Source of the DNA: Nitrosococcus watsonii C-113
GTDB taxonomy: Bacteria; Pseudomonadota; Gammaproteobacteria; Nitrosococcales; Nitrosococcaceae
Reading direction: 5' to 3'
Assembly (NCBI RefSeq): GCF_000143085.1
Contig: NC_014315.1
Coordinates: 1-64,000 of the forward strand
DNA length: 64,000 nucleotides
The notes beneath the pieces were generated by a model that saw only the letters and a list, made by a program, of their open reading frames with translations, was not told where the DNA came from and ran no database searches. A program made the position numbers and the translations under genes. Positions 1 through 9,500 of the stretch are shown piece by piece. How positions within the stretch are numbered: the stretch's first letter is position 1; each line of letters opens with the position of its first letter.

Positions 1-141
1 TTTCTCTAGGAACACTATTATGGCAGAAATTCTCAATCCTAAACATACGAGGTCATAAAACTGCCCTTCTTTCTTGCCATATCTCTTTTAATGTTAGGCT
101 TTAATCACAACCCCTCGATTGTTTAAAGGAGTATGCAGTCT
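1..141 (+). promoter_or_regulatory. dnaA upstream region
   Basis: This AT-rich leader lies directly before dnaA and no gene is visible in it. An AAAGGAG Shine-Dalgarno sequence sits at 125-131. It is only one base from the ATG at 133 but ten bases from the in-frame GTG at 142, which favours the GTG as the dnaA start. No convincing -35/-10 pair could be assigned by eye. The rpmH/rnpA genes that usually lie divergently upstream of dnaA in gammaproteobacteria would be outside the window. Confidence 0.4.
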
Positions 142-1491
142 GTGCCATCCTCGCTTTGGAAGCATTGCCTCAACCACCTAGAGGGGGAACTCGACCCCCA
201 AGAGTTCAACACCTACATTCGTCCCTTGCAAGCAATACAACAAGATACTAGTTTGCGGCTTTATGCGCCGAATCAATTTGTCATTGATTGGGTACAAAAC
301 TGTGCTGAGAACCGTATTAATACATTGTTATCCCACTATAGCAGTGGTCGTATCGAAAAGGCACTTCTTGAAGTAGGTTCTTGTAGCTTGCAGCCACAGA
401 CCCATATCCAAACGGTTGAATTAACTTCAAAACCTACGCGCTCTTCCTCTAGAGTAATTGATCGGATACCTGAATCCCGACTTAATAAAAACTATACCTT
501 TGATAGTTTTGTGGAGGGTAAATCCAATCAATTACCCCGCGCTGCTTCCCATCAAGTTGCGGAAAACCCCGGGAGTGCCTATAACCCCCTTTTCATTTAC
601 GGAGGGGTAGGCTTAGGAAAAACCCATCTAATGCATGCGGTAGGCAATTATATCCGGAGCCTTAATCCTAGTGCTCGGGTAGTCTACCTGCATTCGGAAC
701 AATTCGTCGCTGAAATGATTAAAGCCTTACAGCTTAATGCTATTAACGAATTTAAAACTCGTTATCGCTCGGTAGACATTCTGCTTATTGACGATATCCA
801 ATTTTTTGCGGGAAAAGAGCGTTCTCAGGAGGAATTTTTTTATACTTTCAATACCTTACTTGAAGTTCAGCACCAAATAATCTTAACCTGTGACCGTTTT
901 CCAAAAGAAGTCAATGGATTAGAGGAGCGACTAACATCACGTTTTGGCTGGGGGTTAACAGTTGCTGTCGAACCGCCAGAATTAGAAACGCGAGTCGCAA
1001 TCTTGATGAATAAAGCCAGCATCGAAAATATCATCCTATCGGATGATGTAGCGTTTTTTCTAGGGCGTCTCATCTATTCCAACGTCCGAGAACTAGAGGG
1101 AGCATTGCGGAGAGTGATTGCTTACTCTCGATTTACTCACCGTCCGATTACAATGGAATTAACGCGCGAAGCTCTAAAAGATCTGTTAACTCTACAAGAA
1201 AAGCTAGTCACTATAGAAAACATCCAAAAAACAGTAGCTGAATACTATAAAATTAGGGTTTCTGATTTATCATCAAAACGGCGCTCACGGACAATAGCTC
1301 GACCTCGGCAAACCGCAATGTTGCTATCCAAAGAATTGACGGATCACAGTTTAACGGAAATCGGAAAATTCTTCGGTGGCAGGGATCATACTACCGTTCT
1401 GCATGCTTGCCGTAAAATTAACGAGCTTAAGGGTACTGATCGTCGAATGGCCGAAGACTATCAAAATCTGCTCAAAAGGTTATCAACTTAA
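142..1491 (+). CDS. dnaA: Chromosomal replication initiator protein DnaA
   Basis: DnaA is an AAA+ ATPase that binds DnaA boxes at oriC, opens the duplex and helps load the replicative helicase. With the GTG at 142 as start it has 449 residues. The N-terminal domain I begins [15 protein letters not shown]. The Walker A motif GGVGLGKTH is at about residue 154, Walker B LLIDDIQF at about 214, and the DnaA-box-binding signature [13 protein letters not shown] lies near residue 413. The ATG at 133 is also in frame, but it is too close to the AAAGGAG site. The E. coli gene also starts with GTG and has a similarly short N-terminus. The gene is followed by a box-rich origin and then dnaN, the usual bacterial arrangement. 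Confidence 0.97.
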   Translation: MPSSLWKHCLNHLEGELDPQEFNTYIRPLQAIQQDTSLRLYAPNQFVIDWVQNCAENRINTLLSHYSSGRIEKALLEVGSCSLQPQTHIQTVELTSKPTRSSSRVIDRIPESRLNKNYTFDSFVEGKSNQLPRAASHQVAENPGSAYNPLFIYGGVGLGKTHLMHAVGNYIRSLNPSARVVYLHSEQFVAEMIKALQLNAINEFKTRYRSVDILLIDDIQFFAGKERSQEEFFYTFNTLLEVQHQIILTCDRFPKEVNGLEERLTSRFGWGLTVAVEPPELETRVAILMNKASIENIILSDDVAFFLGRLIYSNVRELEGALRRVIAYSRFTHRPITMELTREALKDLLTLQEKLVTIENIQKTVAEYYKIRVSDLSSKRRSRTIARPRQTAMLLSKELTDHSLTEIGKFFGGRDHTTVLHACRKINELKGTDRRMAEDYQNLLKRLST

Positions 1492-2045
1492 CTGTGGATA
1501 AGTAGGTGGATAAGTTATGTATAAACCGTGGATAATATTTACATCCAACTTTATCCACTATCTATACACAGTTTATACACAACTTATATACAGAGTTTTC
1601 AACATTATAAACTATTGGTTTATAAATAAGAAATTGAGTTATCCACGCTTTTTTAAATGATGCACTATCACTATTATTTATATATATTTTTAATATAAAT
1701 TAGTAGAGTAACCCTAAAAATTAATGATTTAATGTAAAATTAAGCTAAAATCATACGCCATAAAAATAAGGTAATGCAGTTGATTTTAATTAAGTATAGT
1801 AGGGCTGATGTGGGCTAAAATAAATTCGAATAGATGCAGTAACCCCCCTCAAGCGTTATACTAGCTTTTACAGAAGATCCCGGTACCATAGCAATTATGA
1901 GGAATTCGGAGAGTAAACTTGCGGAAAAAATGGTTGAGCTATTCTGAGTAAAGATTAAAAAAACAAAGAGTAGTTTTGTATAAAGTCATGATAAACAATG
2001 TTACATATCCTTCATCCTTAGCTTATAAAAAAGAAAAAGCAATTA
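1492..2045. other. oriC: Probable chromosomal origin oriC between dnaA and dnaN
   Basis: This 554-bp gene-free stretch has a dense cluster of DnaA-box-like 9-mers at 1493-1647. Two match TTATNCACA perfectly: TGTGGATAA at 1493-1501 (minus strand) and TTATACACA at 1573-1581. Six more have one mismatch, at 1505-1513, 1527-1535, 1551-1559, 1562-1570, 1584-1592 and 1639-1647. A very AT-rich tract follows at about 1665-1765 and could be the unwinding element. The rest, up to dnaN, probably holds the dnaN promoter; no further structure was assigned. Confidence 0.85.
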
Positions 2046-3149
2046 ATGCGCTTTTCCATTAAAAGAGAAGAAATTGTTAGACACTTAGTAACTATTTGCG
2101 GCGTAGTAGAACGGCGGCATACGCTGCCTATACTCTCCAATGTTCTCCTTTCGGTTAAAGATTCACGGCTTTCCCTGATGGCAACAGATCTTGAAATTGA
2201 AATAAAAACTGCCTTTGATATTTTATCTCCAGAAGAAGGTAAAATAACCATCTCGGCAAGGAAGTTTTTAGAAATTTGCCGTGCCCTCCCTTCTCAATCT
2301 GCGCTAGAAGCTCAGTATAAAGAAGGACAATTTTATATCCATTCTGGTCGTAGTCGGTTTACGCTTAGCACTCTTCCTGCTGAGGATTTTCCAAGTATCG
2401 ATAGCATTGATGCGGTAGCAGAATTAGAACTGACCCAAGCAGAGTTAAAAAAATTATTGTATCGGACGGTTTTTTGTATGGCTCATCAGGATGTCCGTTA
2501 TTATCTTAATGGTTTATTATTGGAGCTGACTGAGGAAGCTATCCATGCGGTTGCTACAGATGGGCATCGCCTTGCACTGGCTTCTTTAGCGAAAGGATCA
2601 CAACAAGCGGGGACAGAAATCCAATCTATCATTCCCCGAAAAGCGATATTAGAGTTAGTGCGTTTGTTAGAGGAATCAAATGATTCGGTGCGGTTAAAAT
2701 TTGGCACTAACCAGATGAGGGCGGAATTTCAAGGATTATCCTTTTCTACTAAGTTAATTGACGGACAATTTCCCGACTATAAACGAGTAATACCTGTAGG
2801 TTGCGAGAAACAATTCGTTGCTGATCGAGAAAAATTTAAACAGGCTTTAGTGCGGGTAAATATTCTTACTAACGACAAGTATCGTGGAGTGCATTTGCAT
2901 TTGTCAGCTTTAAAGCTGCAAGCTATAGTTACCAACCTAGAACAGGGGTCTGCTGAGGAAGAATTAGATATAAAATACCAAGGGGAAAATTTGGAAATCG
3001 TCTTTAATAACTTTTATCTTATTGATGTACTTAGTATTATTGATACAGAAGAAATTAAATTAACATTTACTAATGCTAATAGTAGTTGCCTAATTACCCC
3101 TATTGATAAGGCTGATAGTAAGTATGTTGTCATGCCCATGAGATTGTAG
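2046..3149 (+). CDS. dnaN: DNA polymerase III beta sliding clamp
   Basis: DnaN is the ring-shaped processivity clamp of the replicative polymerase. At 367 residues it has the family's usual length (E. coli 366). The N-terminus MRFSIKREEIVRHL, the internal ATDLEIEI and ATDGHRLALAS segments and the C-terminal PMRL ending are typical of the three-domain clamp fold. The start ATG lies in AT-rich sequence without a strong Shine-Dalgarno site. In most relatives recF follows immediately. Here transposon debris begins within a few bases of the stop codon. Confidence 0.97.
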   Translation: MRFSIKREEIVRHLVTICGVVERRHTLPILSNVLLSVKDSRLSLMATDLEIEIKTAFDILSPEEGKITISARKFLEICRALPSQSALEAQYKEGQFYIHSGRSRFTLSTLPAEDFPSIDSIDAVAELELTQAELKKLLYRTVFCMAHQDVRYYLNGLLLELTEEAIHAVATDGHRLALASLAKGSQQAGTEIQSIIPRKAILELVRLLEESNDSVRLKFGTNQMRAEFQGLSFSTKLIDGQFPDYKRVIPVGCEKQFVADREKFKQALVRVNILTNDKYRGVHLHLSALKLQAIVTNLEQGSAEEELDIKYQGENLEIVFNNFYLIDVLSIIDTEEIKLTFTNANSSCLITPIDKADSKYVVMPMRL

Positions 3150-3446
3150 GCAACTTTTTTTGGAGTTTGCGTCTAATACTTGCTTGACTGTTCCCGGCAG
3201 TAGCGCTCACCGTGGTGTTCTTCGCGTCTCGATGGAGTCCTTTGGCAAGTCCTACAACTGCCTTCGGTTGATATGTTCCTACACGCGCATCACTTCCGGT
3301 CCTCTCAACCGTAGCGAACATCAAAATATTTCTGGCCGCGTTGATATCACGGTCATGGACAGTCTGGCAGTCCGAGCAGGCCTATTCACGAACCTTGAGC
3401 GGCATGTTCTTTTGCACCGCGGCGCACCCAGAGCAGGTTTTACAGT
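3150..3446 (-). pseudogene. IS605-type tnpB, C-terminal fragment (piece 3 of 3)
   Basis: The minus strand encodes the C-terminal zinc-finger and last catalytic segment of a TnpB (OrfB, RuvC-like RNA-guided nuclease) protein: KTCSGCA, then NMPLKVRE, an in-frame TAG where a Trp codon is expected, then CSDCQTVHDRDINAARNIL. The CxxC pairs and DRDINAARNIL are hallmark TnpB sequences. The fragment is broken at its 5' side by an IS630-family element at a TA dinucleotide near 3447. Its missing parts lie at about 7740-7905 and 8815-9296 on the same strand, so this is one dispersed dead gene. Confidence 0.8.
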
Positions 3447-3461
3447 AATTTGCGTTAAGAA

Positions 3462-4010
3462 TTAAGAGATTACAAGTTGGTCAATTGTTGAGCCTTCTGA
3501 CAAGGATTGCCGCCTTTTTTTCATGGCGCCGAATGTTTTTTCAATGGGGTTGACATCTGGGGAATATGGCGGCAAGGGGCTCAGGTCATGATAAGCAGGA
3601 GCAATAATATCTTGAATACGCTTATAATTATGGAAGGATGCGTTATCCATCACGATGATGGTGGGCTCATACAGTTCTTTCATCAAACACTGCTCGATCC
3701 CTGTTTCCACCAGTGCGGTTGTGCATGAGCCTTCAAAGAGTATCGGCGCAAGCCATTCTTTCTTGCCGCTTCTGAGGCCATGTCTTTGCGCCATAATCAG
3801 ATGGGTGCGGGTGCGGCGTTTGCACTTCCCTCTCACAAGACGGGTTTTTATACCCAAGCCCATATCGCGGTGACAATGGTCATCAAAGCCACTCTCATCA
3901 ATGTAAATCAGGTTCTTGAACCCAAATATCCGGTGTTCGGCAGCCAGTTTCTCAACAAACTCCTGCCTTTTCATAGTATAGCTTTTCTCATTTAAGTTAG
4001 GGACAGAGTC
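3462..4010 (-). pseudogene. IS630-family transposase orfB, damaged (copy A)
   Basis: The product is closely related to the intact orfB at 7914-8447. It shares LIYIDESGFD, MDNASFHNYK and YSPDVNPIEKTFGAMKKRR, which carry the DDE-type catalytic residues. The segment around MGLGIKTRLVRGKCKRR has a small deletion relative to the other copy, and the end reads QLVIS before the terminal repeat. A second element (4011-4990) separates this orfB from its orfA remnant at about 5022-5200. The copy is therefore unlikely to be active. Confidence 0.75.
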
Positions 4011-4990
4011 CACAATGCTTAAAGTAGGCTTGACAGTTTTGGGGTGAAATCAGCGTGAACTCTTCGCTGAGGGCCTGATAAAGTTGCTCTTTTGTCCGGG
4101 CGGCTTTTTTCTTTAGGGCATATTTTAGCTTAGACCAGGCGTACTCAATGGGATTGAGTTCAGGGTAATAGGGCGGTAAAAAGATCCCTTTGGCGCCGGC
4201 CTGCTCGATCTTCTCGATCGCCTCTTCCTATCGGTGCGCAGCGGCATTGTCTAAAATGACCCCTTTCCCTTCTTAGAGGTGAGGCCAGAGGAAATGTTCG
4301 ACATAATAGAGGAAAACCGCGCCATTGAGCGTGCCTTCAAAGCACATCGCGGGAAGTGCCCCCGTCAGGGATAGGGCGCTGATGCGTTTGCCTTGGGTGG
4401 TCGGTTTTTCCCCGTAGGTTCTTTGCCCTTGAGGTGCCCGTCCATAGGCGGGGGTCAGATTCAATACCGCCCTGGTTTCATCGAGCACAATGAACTCTTC
4501 GGAAGAACACGGGCTTACTTTGATCCCATACTCAAGCCAGCGTTAGTGAACCCGGGCGTGTGTTTTTTGGGATCGTGGAACGTTTTTTTTCGCGTGATCC
4601 GCTGCTTTTTCAGCCCTCAGTCCATGGCCGAGGTGCTTATCGTTTCGCCAAAGCGGACTTCAAATCGCTGACACCATTCCTGGAGCGTTAAATCGGGTTC
4701 GCGCTGGAGCACCTCGGCCATGGACTGAGCTCTCGGCTCATCCATCTTTGCCAGATGTTCCACCCCTTCCCTGCGTTTGGGATGGACCGTCCCCGTCTCC
4801 CGAAGGCGCTTCAGAAAACCACTGACCGTGTTCTTCGACAGTTTAAATCGTGTCGCCAACTGATGAATCGAACCCTCTTCGTTCGCATAGACTTCAATGA
4901 CTTTTTGGCGTAGGTCCAATGAGTAAGGCGCAGGCATCACATTTAAACCCATCAACCTGGTTGAAGAAAACAAACTATTTTAACATTGTG
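4011..4990 (-). mobile_element. Second IS630-type element nested in copy A, decayed
   Basis: Short inverted ends CACAATG (4011-4017) and CATTGTG (4984-4990) bracket about 980 bp. Matching extends partly inward as CACAATG-n-TTAAA-n-TAG. On the minus strand an N-terminal helix-turn-helix part (from about 4937, MPAPYSLDLRQKVIEVY) is followed by a catalytic-region fragment with LDETRAVLNLTPAYGRAP. Frameshifts and stops separate these pieces. It is a different IS630-family lineage from its host element. Exact ends and target-site duplication are uncertain. Confidence 0.65.
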
Positions 4991-5021
4991 CCTAATGAAA
5001 ACAGGAGGTGCTATACAGCGA

Positions 5022-5200
5022 TCTTTTTTTTTACGATGCCCAATGTCTTTAAGGCTCTGTTGATCGAACTGGTGTGAACACCGAATTCTTCCGCCTGTTC
5101 ATGCAAAAACATATCGGGATATACTTCCACGTGGCGACGTGCAACGCAGCTTTATCAATTTTGCGATGGCGAAGATCATGAACTTTGGGATGTAATACCA
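5022..5200 (-). pseudogene. IS630 copy A orfA remnant
   Basis: The minus strand resembles the C-terminal half of the intact orfA at 8461-8772: an RHRKID-like segment, a DMFLHEQ-like segment and an A-rich stretch before the orfB junction. It is truncated upstream near 5200, where the next element begins. It is the other half of the IS630 element whose orfB is at 3462-4010, split from it by the nested insertion at 4011-4990. Confidence 0.6.
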
Positions 5201-5285
5201 ATCCCAGATTTTAGGGCTCTATTGTGAGTAGAGCGTGGAGTATGCTAGATGGACTATAGGCGTGAGAAGCTGGAGTGATAAAACG

Positions 5286-6303
5286 ATGCCAACGGTTGTG
5301 CAGAGGCCCCCTCAGCTGAATGCCCCCGATTTTGTGGCCTTAGCCCGAAGTGAACTTGATGGCCGGGTGCGGCTCCGGTTATTGGCCTTGGCCCATTTGA
5401 AGGAGGGCAAAAGCCTGCGGGAGATCGGGGCGATGTTGAAGGTGCACCCCAAGACGGTATTGAAGTGGCTGCGACGCTTTCGGGCGGGAGGTATAGGGGG
5501 GCTGGCTGAGCAACCGGGCCGAGGGGCGAAGTGACGGTTGCCGGAGGAGCAGGAACCGGCCTTGAAGGCGTTAATGGAGCAGGGGCAAGCGCAGCGTGGC
5601 GGAGCACTTTGGGGTGAGCTACTCTCTCAGCGGTCTCTACGAGGTGTTGCGCCGGGCGGGGCTGTCGTGGGTCAGTGCCCGCTCCAGGCACCCGCAGCGC
5701 GATGGGCAGGTGCAAGAGGCGTTTAAAAAACTTCGCCGAGCGGGTAGCGGCCGTATTGCCCGAGGGGGTGGAGCCCCAGAAGGTGGATATCTAGTTTCAG
5801 GATGAAATGCGCGTTGGCCAGCAAGGGACGCTGACACGACTATGGGCGCCGACAGGGACCCGGCCCCGAGGGGTCCGTCAGCAGCACTATGCCTACGCCT
5901 ATGTCTTTGGGTCGGTGTGCCCGGCGTGCGATAAGGCCGTTGGGCTGATCTTAGCGCATGTCAATACGGCCGCCATGGCCCTGCACTTACAGGCCATTGC
6001 TGAAGCGGTCCCCGAAGGACGTCATGCGGTGGTGGTAGTCGATGGGGCAGGCTGGCACAGCCCAGCTGCTGCCGAGGGGCTGGACAACCTCACGTTACTG
6101 AAGCTCCCCCAGCTTCGCCAGAGCTTAATCCGGTTGAACAACTAGGGCAGCCATTACGCCAGCGCTCTCTGGTCAATTGCTGCTTTGAGAATTATGAAGG
6201 CATGGTGCAGGCCTGTTGCTGCGAGGCCTGGAATGCCTTCACCGAACTGTCCGGTTCGCTCCGTCGGTTATGCTCCCAGCAGTGGGCAACTTTGGAGCCG
6301 TAA
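5286..6303 (+). pseudogene. IS630-superfamily transposase, third type, frameshifted
   Basis: A winged-helix IS630-type transposase is readable across several frames. The first piece (from ATG 5286) has LREIGAMLKVHPKTVLKWLRRF and stops at 5534. The next piece has LSGLYEVLRRAGLSW. A third, from about 5807, has YAYVFGSVCPACDKAVGLIL and VVVDGAGWHS. The C-terminal piece, including LNPVEQLWQ-type sequence and CCEAWNAFTELSGSV, runs to a stop near 6303. At least three frame disruptions make it nonfunctional. It is more GC-rich than the flanking chromosomal genes. Confidence 0.7.
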
Positions 6304-6349
6304 ATATTAGGATTGGTATAACACTCTTCTGCCAAACTGGGATAAAGGC

Positions 6350-7665
6350 TTGAAAAGTATTCATAATCTCTTTCAAGGTCATGAAGCCGGTGTGAAGCCC
6401 CGGGAGGTCGAAGATTTGCAACCAGGGATGGAGCAGGCATAAGGTTGGATAATCAGGCGTAGATTGTTGAGCATGTTTTCCAACCTTTGCCCCTATCCCA
6501 CCAGCGATGTCGGCAAAACGGCTCGGGCGGGTTGGCGGGAGCCGTGGTTAGCTGGCGCTCGCTCAGCCTAGGAGAGGGCTGAGTAGCGTTGCTTTCGGTG
6601 CTTGCGTGGTGGTCAGGGGTCGTCTAAAGACGGAGGTCTGTAGGCTAACCATCAGATAGGCACTACAAACGATTTCCCACCATTTCTCGATCGCAGAGTA
6701 GTCAGTGAGCCGAAAGTCAGCCCATCCCAGTTCATTTTTGTTTTGCTTAAAGCCGTATTCGATCCAGGTCCGCAACCCATAGAGATTGCCCACCTGCGTT
6801 TGGATCTAGCCTGGGAGATGGGTCATCACAAACCAGGTACTCTCGGGAGGGAGTTTCTCCTGATCGGTGGTGATCTGATAGTAGCGCACAGGGCCACGGC
6901 GACCGAAGATCGCCTCACGAATGTAGCGCCTCTTGGTTTCGCCATGACGGAACAACCGATCAAAGGTGTGCCAGCGGTTGGCGCGTACCCGCTGCCCCCG
7001 CAGCAGCCACGCACCATGGTTTTCCCGCATCGCGACTACGTAGTGGAGCCCCCGATCGCTGAGCGCCTGGATGAAATCACCGCTTTCACCATAGAGACTG
7101 TCGGCCAGCACGAGCTCAAAGCGAAAGCCGTATTGGCAGAGCTCATCGATTAGCACCACCGCTAGTTGGGGTTTACTCTGATACACATCGTCTGCTTTCA
7201 GTCGCTTTTGCGGTTTAAAAACCCCAAAGATGAGCGGAAAAGTGTCTCATCGAGTACGCCATAGGCGTTGGCCGACACCCGCCCGTTGTCCACCTTACCT
7301 AGATTACCGATGTACTGACGGGCCACATAATCGGTGCTCTTGCCTTTTTTCCGATCACCCGTCTCATCAAGACACAGCACAAAGGCCCGGCCCCCCAGAG
7401 CCTGTCTCAGTAATCCAAGCCGTTGCTCGCGCAGTGCCTGCGCCTGCCAAGGCGAATCGCTCAGAAAATGATGCGGTGCTTGCTCCTGTCCACCCACCGC
7501 ACGGGCAATCGCCGGCAGCGTCTTTCGGGGCAACTCCGCTAGCAACCCCAGGTGCAACAATTTGAACTGCTCAAAGCTGCGAACCTCAGCAAAGAGTCCT
7601 TGGGACGGGGCGCAATACTGATCAACAAAATGAACCGTCGCTTTCGGTTCCCGAAACAGGCTCAT
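6350..7665 (-). pseudogene. IS701-family transposase, frameshifted
   Basis: Minus-strand pieces together span about 438 codons, matching the usual length of IS701-type (SRSO17-like) DDE transposases. The N-terminal piece 7198-7665 has VLCLDETGDRKKGKSTDYVARQY. The middle 6806-7186 has LVLADSLYGESGDF and VVAMRENHGAWL. The next piece 6563-6793 has RTWIEYGFKQNKNELGWADF. The last part (about 6350-6480) has a LNNLRLIIQP-like stretch and then LPGLHTGFMTL. Frame breaks near 7190, 6800 and 6480-6560 show it is dead. Terminal repeats were not resolved. Confidence 0.75.
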
Positions 7666-7741
7666 CGGCAGACCCTCCTCACCTCTAGATGAGAGAATCA
7701 GCTTACCGCTTTTATACTAAAAGTGACAGAAGAGGGATACT

Positions 7742-7905
7742 CGTGGACGTCCAGCTATCTACTTGCACTAACTCGCGGCCATACCAGGCGGCCTTGTAGA
7801 CCAGTTGCCGCTTGAGGTTCGTGCATCCCGACATCACCAAGCACGTTAGTCATACGCCCCGGTTGGTCATAATGCCCCTGACGTTCAAATCTCCCATGGC
7901 AGTGA
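7742..7905 (-). pseudogene. IS605-type tnpB, middle fragment (piece 2 of 3)
   Basis: Between the IS701 remnant and the intact IS630 element the minus strand reads AMGDLNVRGIMTNRG, then after a frame slip LKRQLVYKAAWYGRELVQVD. This is the conserved TnpB stretch containing the catalytic region EDLNV and the segment just before the zinc finger. It joins logically to KTCSGC in the fragment ending near 3446, and to the N-terminal fragment starting near 9296. About 130-150 residues expected between DLPARL and DLNVRG are missing. Confidence 0.75.
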
Positions 7906-7913
7906 AACTATAG

Positions 7914-8447
7914 TCATTTCATTGAATTATAAGACAATATAAGTTGGTCGATTGTTGTGTTTTGAGGGATGGATTTTCTCCTTTTTTTCATGGCGCCGAA
8001 TGTTTTTTCTATGGGGTTAAAGTCTGGCGAGTAAGGCGGCAATGGTATGACCATGTGATAAGCCGGCGCCACGAACTTCTGAATACGTTTATGCTTGTGG
8101 AAGCTGGCGTTATCCATGACGATGATGGTGGGTTCATCCAGCTTTTTCATCAGGCATCGCTCAATCCATGTTTCCACAAGAGCTGCTGTACATGAGCCTT
8201 CAAAAAGGATGGGAGCCAGCCATTTTTTCTGACGTCCCGATGCATTGTGACGTTGCGCCATGATCAGATTGGTTCTGCGCTTGCGTTTTCCGCTCACAAG
8301 ACCAAGAATTTTTTGCCCCTTTGTTACCCAGCCCATATCTCTATAGCAAGGCGCATCAAAGCCAGTCTCATCAATGTAAATCAGGTTCTTAAAGCCCCTC
8401 ATGCGATGCTCGGCGCGGAGCTTTTCCAAATACTCCTGCCTTTTCAT
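7914..8447 (-). CDS. IS630-family transposase orfB (catalytic)
   Basis: This 177-residue product has the DDE catalytic core of IS630 transposases: LIYIDETGFD (first Asp), IIVMDNASFHKHK (second Asp) and YSPDFNPIEKTFGAMKKRR (Glu). Its stop codon lies inside the left terminal repeat. It lies 13 bp past the stop of orfA. The two reading frames can be joined across an A8 run (8475-8482 on the plus strand) by a +1 shift, giving KKERGYSERCTMKRQEY. Alternatively orfB may start at its own ATG at 8447. Confidence 0.85.
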   Translation of the reverse strand: MKRQEYLEKLRAEHRMRGFKNLIYIDETGFDAPCYRDMGWVTKGQKILGLVSGKRKRRTNLIMAQRHNASGRQKKWLAPILFEGSCTAALVETWIERCLMKKLDEPTIIVMDNASFHKHKRIQKFVAPAYHMVIPLPPYSPDFNPIEKTFGAMKKRRKSIPQNTTIDQLILSYNSMK

Positions 8448-8460
8448 AGTACAGCGCTCG

Positions 8461-8772
8461 CTATACCCGCGCTCTTTTTTTTACGATGCCCAAGCGCTTG
8501 AGCGCATAGTGCATTCCGCTCACAGCAACGCCAAAAATCTCAGCACGCTCATGCAAGAACATATCGGGATGGTCCTTAACATGTTTCTTTAAAGCCTCTT
8601 TATCAATCTTGCGATCTCTCGAACCATGAATTTTCGGGGTTAAATCTTCCATATCAAGCCATCTGTATAGAGTAGAGCGGGAAAAACCGAAAAGACGGGA
8701 TGCTTCAACCTTACTGCCGCCGTTTTTTATGTACGAGAGCGCGGCCTCTCTCAAATCAAGTGAATAAGTCAT
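8461..8772 (-). CDS. IS630-family transposase orfA (DNA-binding)
   Basis: This is the helix-turn-helix part of the transposase, about 103 residues from the ATG at 8772 (MTYSLDLREAALSYI). Two winged-helix segments are visible: SKVEASRLFGFSRSTLYRWL and HERAEIFGVAVSGMHYALKR. It ends KKRARV just after the A8 run that allows a shift into orfB. An upstream in-frame Met (8787) is possible, but MTYSLDLRE matches the usual start of this family. Confidence 0.8.
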   Translation of the reverse strand: MTYSLDLREAALSYIKNGGSKVEASRLFGFSRSTLYRWLDMEDLTPKIHGSRDRKIDKEALKKHVKDHPDMFLHERAEIFGVAVSGMHYALKRLGIVKKRARV

Positions 8773-8814
8773 GCTAAAGCATAACATGTCCCATAATTAA
8801 ATGAAATAACTATA

Positions 8815-9296
8815 GCCTGGCTGGCAAATCAGCACCGTGCTTGCTGAGTTTGGGTAGAACGAGCTTACCCTCTATCCACGCTTTCGACTTGCCCGCGTGG
8901 CGATGGTCGATCGAAGCTGTAGCGGATGCCTTTGGGTATGCGCCCTTTTTTGAACTTTGGATAGTTAGTTGGTCCGGTCTGCAAAAGAAGTTCCTAAAGG
9001 CCGCATCCTGGTCCCTAAGCGTTTGCATGAAGCAATCGCCTGTAGCCTTGCCCAGCCAATCGTAAGGCACTAACTTTTTTAGAGACGTGAGCTGGCGGCT
9101 AACTAAAACTAAAGTCAACGCCGCTAACGGACTTGTCGTGAATCTTGTATTGACGGCCCTGCCAGGTTAAACAGGTATTCCACACCCAGCAGCGGGCATG
9201 GCCAAATTTAATCGCCAATTGCTGGCGCTGGACGCCGGTGGGGTAAAAACGGAATGTATAGGACCGCTGAATTTTGCTAGAATCACCGTCGGTCAT
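8815..9296 (-). pseudogene. IS605-type tnpB, N-terminal fragment (piece 1 of 3)
   Basis: The minus strand starts near 9296 with KIQRSYTFRFYPTGVQRQQL, the typical TnpB N-terminus, followed by HARCWVWNTCL. After a frameshift near 9110 it continues RQLTSLKKLVPYDWLGKAT, FMQTLRDQDAAFRNFF and IEGKLVLPKLSKHGADLPARL. It ends exactly where the IS630 copy B is inserted. The region 9297-9500 between this fragment and recF has no recognisable gene and probably holds the end of the IS605-type element plus the displaced recF leader. Confidence 0.8.
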
Positions 9297-9500
9297 GGCC
9301 TCAATACTTTTCCTATTAGGTCGGTAGCAAGCGGCTAGGTAATGCTTCCAACAATGGCTAGCCGCGCCCAGTATACCGCCAATTTTGCCCGCCACCAACA
9401 TCACTTTATGTGGGCCTTCGGCCCCTGGTGCGCCGCCTACGCTTCGCGTTTCGGCTAGGGGGCATCGTACATCCTTATATTCCTTCCTGAAATTATTATA

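Larger units (their letters stand above)
7911..8812 (-). mobile_element. IS630-family element, copy B, structurally complete
   Basis: The 902-bp element is flanked by TA dinucleotides (7909-7910 and 8813-8814), the target duplication expected for IS630. Its ends are imperfect inverted repeats that match at 22 of 26 positions; they begin TAGTCATTTCATT and, read inward from the right end, TAGTTATTTCATT. It carries orfA (8461-8772) and orfB (7914-8447) without internal stops. It has inserted into the tnpB remnant. It is the least decayed insertion in the block and so probably the most recent. Confidence 0.85.

Noticed and set aside
5254-5837. ORFs on the minus strand over the third IS630-type transposase
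   Set aside because: Only the plus-strand frames carry transposase motifs. The minus-strand frames are GC-rich shadows.
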